6,071 bases of DNA from Campylobacteraceae bacterium (lineage in GTDB: Bacteria > Campylobacterota > Campylobacteria > Campylobacterales > Sulfurospirillaceae). Each line of letters opens with the position of its first letter. Within the stretch, counting starts at the first letter, position 1. This document shows positions 1 to 5,369 of the stretch, piece by piece. Under the pieces are notes generated by a model that had not been told where the DNA came from, ran no database searches, and saw nothing but the letters and a program-made list of their open reading frames with translations. The DNA lies in contig JALUXQ010000025.1 of assembly GCA_027013265.1 (NCBI GenBank), positions 1 through 6,071 of the forward strand, in the 5' to 3' direction. The position numbers were made by a program, and so were the translations under genes.

Positions 1-57
1 GATTAGTTTAGCGTAAGTATTCATCTAAAAGTATAAAGGACAAAATCAGTCTTATTT

Positions 58-77
58 ACCTTTTATTTATAAAAGGT
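58..77. repeat. Small AT-rich hairpin
   Basis: An 8-base perfect inverted repeat (ACCTTTTA at 58-65, TAAAAGGT at 70-77) encloses a 4-base loop and is followed by a T-rich stretch. It is nested inside a second perfect 10-base inverted repeat (28-37 with 87-96, AAAGTATAAA/TTTATACTTT). It could be the weak terminator of a gene beyond the left edge, or part of a structured leader. In DNA this AT-rich it could also be chance. No protein gene is visible in 1-281. Confidence 0.25.
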
Positions 78-101
78 TATTTTCTGTTTATACTTTAACC
101 A

Positions 102-107
102 TATAAT
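102..107 (+). promoter_or_regulatory. Possible -10 box (TATAAT) of a small RNA
   Basis: This is a perfect TATAAT hexamer with no clear -35 hexamer upstream. Campylobacterota housekeeping promoters typically lack a conserved -35, so its absence is not disqualifying. A start about 7 bases downstream (near 114) would give a transcript of roughly 80 bases ending at the strong terminator at 155-192. The box has no TG extension and lies in very AT-rich DNA, so chance is a real alternative. Confidence 0.25.
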
Positions 108-113
108 TTCACT

Positions 114-192
114 ACCAAGACGCAACCCTCCTTTTAGAAAACGAATATATTTTTAAAAAGCGTCCGAGATGCCCACCTCGGACGCTTTTTTT
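114..192 (+). ncRNA. Candidate small RNA with C-rich seed
   Basis: The stretch lies between a TATAAT box (102-107) and a strong intrinsic terminator, and contains no open reading frame of useful length. It carries an unpaired C-rich run (CCCTCCTTTT, about 126-135) complementary to Shine-Dalgarno sequences, then an AT-rich linker, then the terminator hairpin whose loop also contains CCC. A promoter, a short C-rich segment and an intrinsic terminator form the usual layout of a trans-acting small RNA. This is inference from layout only. The terminator could instead serve a gene beyond the left edge with a long 3' untranslated region. Confidence 0.25.
155..192 (+). terminator. Strong intrinsic (Rho-independent) terminator
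   Basis: A 9-base perfect GC-rich stem (GCGTCCGAG 160-168 with CTCGGACGC 177-185) encloses an 8-base loop and is followed by seven T (186-192). Five A before the stem (155-159) extend the pairing and give a short U tract on the minus strand, so it may work in both directions. It separates whatever is transcribed from the left from the promoter of the PhnA-family gene at 245-253. Confidence 0.88.
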
Positions 193-244
193 ATGCTCAA
201 AATTTTAAATCTTATCGCTACTTATAAGACTTTTTGTTATTTTT

Positions 245-253
245 TGCTAGAAT
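245..253 (+). promoter_or_regulatory. Extended -10 promoter of the PhnA-like/proC transcript
   Basis: The sequence TGCTAGAAT fits the extended -10 pattern TGnTAnAAT and is preceded by T-rich DNA (230-245), as is typical of Campylobacterota housekeeping promoters that lack a -35 hexamer. Transcription would start near 260, about 25 bases before the ATG at 285. It lies just after the terminator, so it probably drives both plus-strand genes. The start site is inferred, not observed. Confidence 0.6.
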
Positions 254-284
254 AAGATACTAAATAATACATAAGGGAAAATTG

Positions 285-839
285 ATGTCGATATTAGAAG
301 AGTTGAAAAGTAGAAGTGGTAGTGTTTGTGAATTATGCACAAGTAGTGAAAATTTAGATGTGTTTGGGGTTGCTCCATCAAATGGCAGTGTAGAAGAGTC
401 TATCATAATATGCTCTAAATGCAGAACTCAGATAGAAGAACAAGATAGTTTAGATGAGACCCATTGGAATTGTCTAAATGAGTCTATGTGGAGTGAAGTT
501 CCAGCTGTTAAAGTGGTCTCTTTTAGGTTGCTGCAAAAGCTTGGTCGCCAAGATTTGCTAGATATGATGTATCTTGAAGATGACGAGAGAAAGTGGGCAG
601 AATCAGGTATGGAGACTGCTGATGAAGTTGTAGTTAAAGATGCAAATGGCACAACATTAAAGGCAGGGGATAGTGTTGTGATTTTAAAAGATTTAGATGT
701 TAAAGGTGCTGGCTTTACTGCAAAAAGAGGGATAACAGTGAAGAACATCTCTATCCCATCAGATGTGGAAGGTCACATCGAGGGTAGAGTGAATGGAACA
801 AAGATATACCTAAAAGCAGAATTTCTAAAAAAATATTGA
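285..839 (+). CDS. PhnA/YjdM-family zinc-ribbon protein
   Basis: The 184-residue protein has the two-part build of the PhnA (YjdM) family. An N-terminal zinc ribbon has Cys15-x-x-Cys18 and Cys43-x-x-Cys46. The C-terminal PhnA domain (about 115-184) contains the conserved runs VVKDANGTTLKAGDSV and LKDLDVKGAG and ends in a YLKAEFLKK-type tail. The middle (about 58-112) is acidic with helical character. Despite the name, the family has no proven phosphonate-degrading activity; no phosphonate genes are visible here and the biochemical role is unknown. The start at ATG 285 is preferred over the TTG at 282 because AAGGG (273-277) sits 7 bases before it. The stop is 7 bases before proC, whose ribosome-binding site overlaps it, so the two are probably co-transcribed from the promoter at 245-253. 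Confidence 0.85.
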   Translation: MSILEELKSRSGSVCELCTSSENLDVFGVAPSNGSVEESIIICSKCRTQIEEQDSLDETHWNCLNESMWSEVPAVKVVSFRLLQKLGRQDLLDMMYLEDDERKWAESGMETADEVVVKDANGTTLKAGDSVVILKDLDVKGAGFTAKRGITVKNISIPSDVEGHIEGRVNGTKIYLKAEFLKKY

Positions 840-846
840 GGCTGAG

Positions 847-1593
847 ATGATGAAATTATTATTGATAGGCGCAGGAAATATGGGTGGAGCGATGCTTGCA
901 GGACTCAACTCTTATGATATTACCGTGGTAGAGTCATATCCAAAAAGAGTCGAAGAGTTAAAACAGATGTATCCAAGTTTAAAAATAGTAGATACCACTC
1001 CCTCACTTGACGGTTTTATTGTGATTTTGGCTATCAAGCCCCAATCTCTTGATTTTTTAGAAGTTAAAGGCAAAGCAGAGGGTTTAGTCTCTATTTTAGC
1101 TGGTGTAAATCTAGAAAAATTAAAGTCAAAAGTTGATGCTAGATTTTATGTCAGAGCTATGCCAAATATGGCAGCCCTTGTGCAAAAATCAGCCACTTCA
1201 CTCTGTGGAGATGAAGAGTTAAAAGACAGAGCAATGGAGATACTTGGCTCTTTTGGAAAATGTTTTTGGTTAAATAGTGAAAATGAACTAGATATCGCAA
1301 CAGGATTGGCTGGAAGTGCTCCAGCATGGATAGCTTTGGTAGCAGAAGCGCTGAGTGATGGAGCAGTAAATCTAGGACTCAAAAGAGAGGTGACATATGA
1401 GTATATATCAGCACTTTTTGAAGGAGTCGGGGTTGTTTTGCAAGATGTTCACCCAGCACTTTTAAAAGATAGAGTTACCTCTCCAAATGGAACAACCATA
1501 GCTGGAATCGCAAAGCTTGAAGAGGGGCGAGTGCGAGATAGTTTCATAAAAGCTATGAGAGCATCTTATGAAAAAACGAAAAGCATGGGTTAG
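847..1593 (+). CDS. proC: Pyrroline-5-carboxylate reductase
   Basis: ProC reduces 1-pyrroline-5-carboxylate to L-proline with NAD(P)H, the last step of proline synthesis, in the cytoplasm. The N-terminal Rossmann motif GAGNMGGAM (8-16) binds the cofactor. IKPQ (63-66) and RAMPNMAALV (103-112) match family positions. The C-terminal dimerisation and substrate part has TGLAGSAPA (152-160), then AEALSDGAVNLGL, and the signature RVTSPNGTTIAGI (209-221). At 248 residues it is shorter than many family members (about 270), but all the recognisable motifs are there. GAGG at 838-841 overlaps the upstream stop and can serve either ATG at 847 or ATG at 850, so the first Met is ambiguous. Its stop overlaps the stop of the opposing modE by 4 bases. 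Confidence 0.95.
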   Translation: MMKLLLIGAGNMGGAMLAGLNSYDITVVESYPKRVEELKQMYPSLKIVDTTPSLDGFIVILAIKPQSLDFLEVKGKAEGLVSILAGVNLEKLKSKVDARFYVRAMPNMAALVQKSATSLCGDEELKDRAMEILGSFGKCFWLNSENELDIATGLAGSAPAWIALVAEALSDGAVNLGLKREVTYEYISALFEGVGVVLQDVHPALLKDRVTSPNGTTIAGIAKLEEGRVRDSFIKAMRASYEKTKSMG

Positions 1594-2363
1594 ATACCGA
1601 TAATTGTGTCGCTAGGCTTAAATGATGCTACAACTTTATCATTTTTCTCTACATGTAGCATTTGAAAAATTTCAAGCGGCAAAACAGAGATGAGTTTGAG
1701 ATTTGATTTTGTTTGAAGTGTTATCTCGACTAAATTTGTCTCTGTTTTTATCTTTTGTATATGGCAGTTTAGTTGATTTTCATCACTCTTTTTAGAAGTA
1801 GAGATTTTCACCCATGGAGCTTTAACTAATACAAATATATTTATACCTTTTTTTATTCCTAGCTCTTTTATGCTTCTATTTGTGATAGAGGAGGTGATAT
1901 CTATCTCTTCGTTTATCGAAATTATGATTTTTGAATTGATAGAGTTTTTTTGTATATTGTGAACTTTTCCAAAAAGTTGATTTCTAGCGCTTGTTCTAAG
2001 AGAGCTTCGTTGCAAAAAAGTTTGTAAATCAGAGAAGTTTTTAGTGTGTGATTCGATAGCTTTTAGAAACTCATGCTGTGATTCGTAAAGCAAATCATAC
2101 ATCTTTATGTACTCTTTTGCGATACTGCTTAGCCTGCTTCCACCCCCACCCACACCACCTGTACTTGTTATGACAAGGGTGTCGTTGGATACACTTTTCA
2201 TCTCATTTAAAGAGTCCCAAGCAGCTTTATAACTCATCTTCATAATTTTTGCAGCTTTTGAGAGTGAGCCGTATTTGTCTATGTTTTTTAAAAGCTCAAT
2301 TCGCCCTTTCCCTAAAAAACCTCTGTTGTCTTTGTCAAACCATAGACTGCTATCTATGTGCAT
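1590..2363 (-). CDS. modE: ModE-type molybdate-responsive transcriptional regulator
   Basis: ModE is a cytoplasmic dimer that binds molybdate and controls molybdate uptake and molybdoenzyme genes. The 257-residue protein shows the full architecture. A winged helix-turn-helix occupies about 16-80 (GRIELLKNIDKYGSLSKAAK, then a wing with GGVGGGG at 69-75). A linker helix follows, then two Mop/TOBE domains (about 123-188 and 196-257). The first Mop domain has the molybdate-binding signature SARNQ (125-129) and KAPWVKI (181-187), which matches the position of the lysine ligand in the E. coli protein as I recall it. The start codon overlaps the stop of the upstream 67-residue gene by one base (TAATG), so translation is probably coupled. 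No molybdate transporter or molybdoenzyme gene lies in the window. The 3' end overlaps proC by 4 bases, with no terminator visible. Confidence 0.93.
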   Translation of the reverse strand: MHIDSSLWFDKDNRGFLGKGRIELLKNIDKYGSLSKAAKIMKMSYKAAWDSLNEMKSVSNDTLVITSTGGVGGGGSRLSSIAKEYIKMYDLLYESQHEFLKAIESHTKNFSDLQTFLQRSSLRTSARNQLFGKVHNIQKNSINSKIIISINEEIDITSSITNRSIKELGIKKGINIFVLVKAPWVKISTSKKSDENQLNCHIQKIKTETNLVEITLQTKSNLKLISVLPLEIFQMLHVEKNDKVVASFKPSDTIIGI

Positions 2364-2566
2364 TATTTGTCACTGTCTTCTTTATATAAAAACTTGAAGT
2401 ATTTTCTAACAATTTTTGGCTTATACCCAGTATATCCACCCCAAATTGCAACACAGCCTAAGCTTATCCATATAGGAGCGCCTAGATATGTCAATCCATA
2501 AAATATTATCAGGCTAATGCCAACAATGATAGCAAAATCCAACATTGTATCTATCAGTTTTGTCAT
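2363..2566 (-). CDS. Small two-helix membrane protein
   Basis: I do not recognise a family. The 67-residue protein has two predicted membrane helices (about 8-28 and 31-48) joined by a short turn with Gly-Ala-Pro. A strongly basic segment follows (KPKIVRKYFKF, 49-59) and then an acidic end (KEDSDK). By the positive-inside rule both ends would be cytoplasmic. It has a clear ribosome-binding site (GGAG, 2574-2577, 7 bases before the ATG) and a one-base overlap with modE, which supports real translation. The binding site lies inside the left arm of the long inverted repeat. Its only contextual hint is co-transcription with modE, which is not enough to assign a molybdate role. Confidence 0.7.
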   Translation of the reverse strand: MTKLIDTMLDFAIIVGISLIIFYGLTYLGAPIWISLGCVAIWGGYTGYKPKIVRKYFKFLYKEDSDK

Positions 2567-2573
2567 TTTATTA

Positions 2574-2577
2574 CTCC
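2574..2577 (-). promoter_or_regulatory. Ribosome-binding site inside an inverted-repeat arm
   Basis: GGAG on the minus strand lies 7 bases before the ATG of the 67-residue membrane protein. It is part of the 35-base arm 2568-2602, whose complement lies at 2807-2841 on the same transcript. If pgpA and the small gene share one mRNA, this site could be buried in a long stem and translation of the small gene and modE lowered. The sequence match is direct; the regulatory effect is inference. Confidence 0.6.
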
Positions 2578-2602
2578 ACTAACTAAATACACCAACTTTT
2601 GA

Positions 2603-2701
2603 AAAACAGAGACTTGGTAAGATGTGAACAGAAAAATTTGCAGGACTAGTTGCAACTAATTCAAGAATTTTTCTGTTTGCAGATTACTAAGTATCTGTTT
2701 T
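2603..2701. repeat. Internal palindrome A of the foldback element
   Basis: The arms are about 49 bases long and centred on the perfect 12-base palindrome TAGTTGCAACTA (2647-2658). Going outward, GAAAAATT (2631-2638) pairs with AATTTTTC (2666-2673), and AAAACAGA (2603-2610) pairs with TCTGTTTT (2694-2701). There are scattered mismatches, several G-T pairs and one base of slippage around the inner loop. There is no T run on either side as a terminator would need, and no coding potential. Confidence 0.75.
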
Positions 2702-2710
2702 CCCTTTGGG

Positions 2711-2806
2711 TGCTTTAGTTTTGCCCATATACTTCGTTAGATTTATTCAACTTAGCTTTGGCTAAGCCTTCATAAATCTGCTTCGTCTATGAACAAAACT
2801 AAAACA
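2711..2806. repeat. Internal palindrome B of the foldback element
   Basis: The apex is CTTAGC-TTTG-GCTAAG (2751-2766). Further out, GATTTAT (2740-2746) pairs with ATAAATC (2772-2778), CATA (2726-2729) with TATG (2788-2791), and TTTAGTTTTG (2714-2723) with CAAAACTAAA (2794-2803). The middle of the stem is bulged, with CTTCGT present in both arms as a direct copy (2732-2737 and 2781-2786). On the minus strand only very short open frames occur (for example a 13-codon frame starting near 2728), so I do not call a gene. Confidence 0.7.
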
Positions 2807-2826
2807 TCAAAAGTTGATGTATTTAG

Positions 2827-3300
2827 TTAGTGGAGTAATAAGTATCCTTTTAAGTACTCTATCGCTAACCAAGTAAGGGCACTGCTGATTCCAGCTAATA
2901 CTCCAGCTAGTGCATCATCTCCAATGACTCCCGATCCACCCTTTACATCTCTATCTATTTTGCCTATCAAAGATGGTTTCCAGATATCAAAAAGTCTAAA
3001 ATATACAAAGCTAAGTAACATTTGTGTTATGGTGGTAGAGCTCAATACAAAAGCTATCCAAAGTCCTATGACTTCATCTATGACTATGCTTTTATCATCG
3101 TGTGTACCGCTCTTTTTTTCATATTTGTCTATCTCTTTGATTCCAACTACTGTGATTAAGATAGTGAGTAAAAGAAGTGTGTCTGTATGAAAAAATTGCA
3201 AAAGTACAAATCCTGTAATCCCAGCCAGTATACTTCCAACAGTTCCAGGTGCATATGGTGATAACCCACTATAGAAGAATGTTAAAAAAAGTCTTTGCAT
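2827..3300 (-). CDS. pgpA: Phosphatidylglycerophosphatase A
   Basis: PgpA removes phosphate from phosphatidylglycerol phosphate to give phosphatidylglycerol, at the cytoplasmic membrane. The 157-residue protein has the family pattern. It opens with SGLSPYAPGTVGS (11-23), followed by a membrane helix (about 24-38). A further hydrophobic stretch is at 41-54, then the acidic motif DDKSIVIDEVIGLW (68-81). The catalytic block is FRLFDIWKP (101-109), then IDRDVKGGSGVIGDDALAG (115-133), and a C-terminal helix follows. These Asp residues are the expected magnesium and catalytic ligands. Start at ATG 3300, with AAGGA about 5 bases upstream and 8 bases after the stop of the preceding gene. The last four codons and the stop lie inside the right arm of the foldback element, so the natural C-terminus may have been changed by its arrival. 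Confidence 0.93.
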   Translation of the reverse strand: MQRLFLTFFYSGLSPYAPGTVGSILAGITGFVLLQFFHTDTLLLLTILITVVGIKEIDKYEKKSGTHDDKSIVIDEVIGLWIAFVLSSTTITQMLLSFVYFRLFDIWKPSLIGKIDRDVKGGSGVIGDDALAGVLAGISSALTWLAIEYLKGYLLLH

Positions 3301-3308
3301 TTTGTTCC

Positions 3309-4502
3309 TTATGTTAAAGAGGTAGTTTGATGAAGTTTCATAAGATTTAGATAAAATTCCTCTTCGCTATGATCCTCTAAAAGCCCATTGTTTGGAAAGA
3401 TATCATCATATAATCTGTTTATATTTTTAAATCTGTTTGGCATGCAGATACTGAGTAGTTTTGAAGATATATCGGTCCTCATCAAAACAGCAGGAGGAAG
3501 TATGCCAGCTCTAAAAAACCTACGCAGAGCTTTTGAATTGTATTTGATATGCTTATGGTTACCATGTGGGCAAGTACTACTATTTACGAGGGTTTTGCAA
3601 TCTTTGCAATATACAAATCTTGATATAACCTCTATCTCGATGTCTAGTGATTCATACTTGCTTAGTATAGATTTTATCTCATTTTTATCGTAGTACATCC
3701 CAATGCCCGTGTGATTTTTTCCTATTATAAATTTATCACACCCAAAATTATTTGCACAGATGCAATCAAGTATGGCATCATTGTGACCAGCAAAAAGATA
3801 TGTGCTTTCAAATGGAACAACTAAGACTCTATTTTTCGGAAGGTAGTTGTCTATACCGTATTTTAAGATTTCATATTTTTGTTCAAAAGTCATTTTATTT
3901 GGTTTTGGCATATGTTTTGAAAGAAATACGATAACAAGGTCGGTTCTCTCTAGTGTGATACGTAGTAGTCGTTCATGAGCTCTATGAAATGGTCTAGCGT
4001 CCATCATGATAGCCGCTACACTTTTGGCGCCAGTACTCTTTATAGTCTCTTTTATAGTCTCTTTTACATTTTTGATGCCAGAATAATCAACTTCATATTT
4101 TCCATATATTGAGTAATTTCCAAGTCTATTTAGAAAGTCCCTTGCCACTCTGTTTTGCATATCATAATTTCCAAATATTTGCTCTATCCTTCTTCTTCTG
4201 TCTATTTTGAAAAAGCCGTCAGCATCTATGCGCCCTCTTACAGCATTATCTACTATTATATCAATTTGCTCACCCTTTTTTAAGTTAGATATAACCTCTT
4301 CATTTCTTCTGCCAGATGGTGCTAAAATAAAAGGAAATGGGAAAGGTTTGCCTCTATAAAATCCTGTATGGTCAACCTCTTTTGCCTCCTCCTCATTCAT
4401 GAGTCTATCAACTGGTTTAAATATGCCCTCTTGGGCAAATGATAGGGTGGCAAGTGCTTGTTTATCGATGACTATGGATCTATTTTTTCTTGTTGATACC
4501 AT
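3309..4502 (-). CDS. Sulfate adenylyltransferase (ATP sulfurylase) family protein with altered active site
   Basis: This 397-residue protein aligns along its length with ATP sulfurylase, which makes adenylyl sulfate from ATP and sulfate. It has a PUA-like N-terminal domain (about 15-140) and a nucleotidyltransferase domain with the family HxxH (His173-Arg-Ala-His176), an IIGKNHTGIGMYY block (259-271) and a Cys cluster (Cys299, Cys302, CPH at 311-313). It ends in a LRRFFRAGILPPAVLMR block (326-342). The usual QTRNPxHxxH motif reads MDARPFHRAH (167-176), so the Gln and Arg assigned to sulfate binding are Met167 and Ala169, and GRDHAG has become GKNHTG. Sulfate activation is therefore doubtful; it may use another substrate or be regulatory. 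AGGAAG precedes the ATG, which lies 23 bases inside the regulator gene. Campylobacter jejuni Cj1609 is, as I recall, the syntenic counterpart. Confidence 0.85.
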   Translation of the reverse strand: MVSTRKNRSIVIDKQALATLSFAQEGIFKPVDRLMNEEEAKEVDHTGFYRGKPFPFPFILAPSGRRNEEVISNLKKGEQIDIIVDNAVRGRIDADGFFKIDRRRRIEQIFGNYDMQNRVARDFLNRLGNYSIYGKYEVDYSGIKNVKETIKETIKSTGAKSVAAIMMDARPFHRAHERLLRITLERTDLVIVFLSKHMPKPNKMTFEQKYEILKYGIDNYLPKNRVLVVPFESTYLFAGHNDAILDCICANNFGCDKFIIGKNHTGIGMYYDKNEIKSILSKYESLDIEIEVISRFVYCKDCKTLVNSSTCPHGNHKHIKYNSKALRRFFRAGILPPAVLMRTDISSKLLSICMPNRFKNINRLYDDIFPNNGLLEDHSEEEFYLNLMKLHQTTSLT

Positions 4503-5367
4503 ATTTCTTCCTTTTTTCCCAAAGACTCTTCCTTGAAATTCCTAGTTTTTTTGAAAGTTCCGTATCTGGAAATTTATTTTGAAAATTTAATATGATATGT
4601 TTGACATAGTCATCGATGGAGAGAATTTCACCTTGATTTAATATCTTAGAATTATTGTTTAACTCAATATAGAAAAATGGTGCATCTTCTGTCAAATCAG
4701 TAGTTGACATAAAGACTTTACGATTTTCTATAGCATTAAAAATCTTACTCTTTTCACTTTTTTTCATTTTTTGCAATTCAGTTAAATATATAATTTCATC
4801 TTTTGGAACTCTTGTGATTTGCTCTATTGTGTTGGAGCTAGTTAGCGATATAAAGGAGAAAGGCTTTTTAATTTTTGAGCAGTATTCAAAAACAAGCGCA
4901 TCTGCCATTTTTTGAGAATTTGTTCTGATGATTGCTGGGAATTTTATCTTTGTATCCATTTTTGGAAGGTTTGAACTCTCAAATATATGTAAAAGGTAGT
5001 TTCTATATGTTACATTTTCCTTTTTTATGACATCAAAATCATTTAAGTGTTTAAGTTTTCTGACAAGCTCCTCGATCATGAAGGGCTTTTGTATATAGTC
5101 ACTTGCCCCAGCTTTTATAGGATTTGATACTGTGTCATTGCTTATGTATGAAATCATCAAGATGATTATGGAATTTTGATGTTTTTCTATAACAGGATAG
5201 AAATTTTGCCCAGAAATATTTGTTGAAAGCAAGACAGAGTCATACTTTTCATCTCTTAGGGCATCTTGTATTGTGGTTGCGATATCACATTTGTAGCCAA
5301 TTTCAATCAGTTTTGATGCGATACTTTGTGCCAAATATATTTCGTTCTCAACTATTAAAATCTTCAT
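4480..5367 (-). CDS. Atypical orphan response regulator, HP1021/Cj1608 type
   Basis: The 295-residue protein begins with a receiver domain (1 to about 110: MKILIVENE, the switch Ser73, DYIQKPF with Lys94). The phospho-accepting Asp is replaced by Ser48 (VLLSTNIS), so it is unlikely to be controlled by ordinary phosphorylation. A middle domain (about 140-255) is followed by a C-terminal Fis-type helix-turn-helix (about 268-291, LSKKLGISRKSLWEKRKKYGI). This build and its place after ispDF match HP1021 of Helicobacter pylori and Cj1608 of Campylobacter, orphan regulators reported to bind the replication origin and many promoters, with HP1021 responding to redox state. Only two cysteines (27, 163) are present here. 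No histidine kinase gene is nearby. ATG 5367 is preferred over the in-frame TTG at 5385: it gives the canonical MKILIVEN start, 2 bases after the ispDF stop. Confidence 0.88.
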   Translation of the reverse strand: MKILIVENEIYLAQSIASKLIEIGYKCDIATTIQDALRDEKYDSVLLSTNISGQNFYPVIEKHQNSIIILMISYISNDTVSNPIKAGASDYIQKPFMIEELVRKLKHLNDFDVIKKENVTYRNYLLHIFESSNLPKMDTKIKFPAIIRTNSQKMADALVFEYCSKIKKPFSFISLTSSNTIEQITRVPKDEIIYLTELQKMKKSEKSKIFNAIENRKVFMSTTDLTEDAPFFYIELNNNSKILNQGEILSIDDYVKHIILNFQNKFPDTELSKKLGISRKSLWEKRKKYGINKKK

Positions 5368-5369
5368 GA

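Larger units (their letters stand above)
2568..2841. repeat. Long foldback element, MITE-like
   Basis: This 274-base stretch is bounded by 35-base inverted repeats (2568-2602 and 2807-2841) with 34 of 35 positions complementary; the only mismatch is at 2592. Inside are two further long palindromes (2603-2701 and 2711-2806) and a mini-hairpin CCC-TTT-GGG (2702-2710), so nearly every base can pair in a branched three-way-junction fold. It fills the only large gap in the minus-strand operon. The right arm supplies the end of pgpA (last codons Leu-Leu-Leu-His and stop) and the left arm the ribosome-binding site of the next gene. Terminal repeats without a transposase suggest a non-autonomous mobile element. 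I see no clear target-site duplication. A cis-acting RNA structure is the main alternative. Copy number elsewhere in the genome cannot be seen here. Confidence 0.7.

Noticed and set aside
1..24. Open minus-strand frame starting with ATG at 24 (Met-Asn-Thr-Tyr-Ala-Lys-Leu-Ile) and running off the left edge.
   Set aside because: Only eight codons are visible, there is no ribosome-binding site before the ATG, and random open stretches of this length are common.
127..133. Perfect AAGGAGG-like sequence on the minus strand, as for a ribosome-binding site.
   Set aside because: The nearest starts give frames of only a few codons (for example seven from a TTG), so no gene follows it. The C-rich plus-strand reading is kept instead as a possible small RNA seed.
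214..228. ATCGCTACTTATAAG resembles one half of the E. coli ModE operator.
   Set aside because: Only one half-site matches, the inverted partner is missing, and the site lies before a PhnA-family gene with no known molybdate link.
2700..2740. Minus-strand mini-frame beginning Met-Gly-Lys-Thr-Lys inside the foldback element.
   Set aside because: It has only 13 codons, no ribosome-binding site, and its bases are constrained by the palindromes.
2744..2752. TTATTCAAC looks like a Campylobacterota DnaA box.
   Set aside because: It is a single imperfect match inside a palindrome stem, with no cluster, no dnaA gene and no AT-rich unwinding region, so it does not support an origin.
5008..5014. TGTTACA at 5008-5014 and again at 5604-5610 fits the short HP1021-type box as I recall it.
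   Set aside because: Both lie inside coding sequence far from any promoter, and a 7-base degenerate motif is expected by chance in AT-rich DNA.
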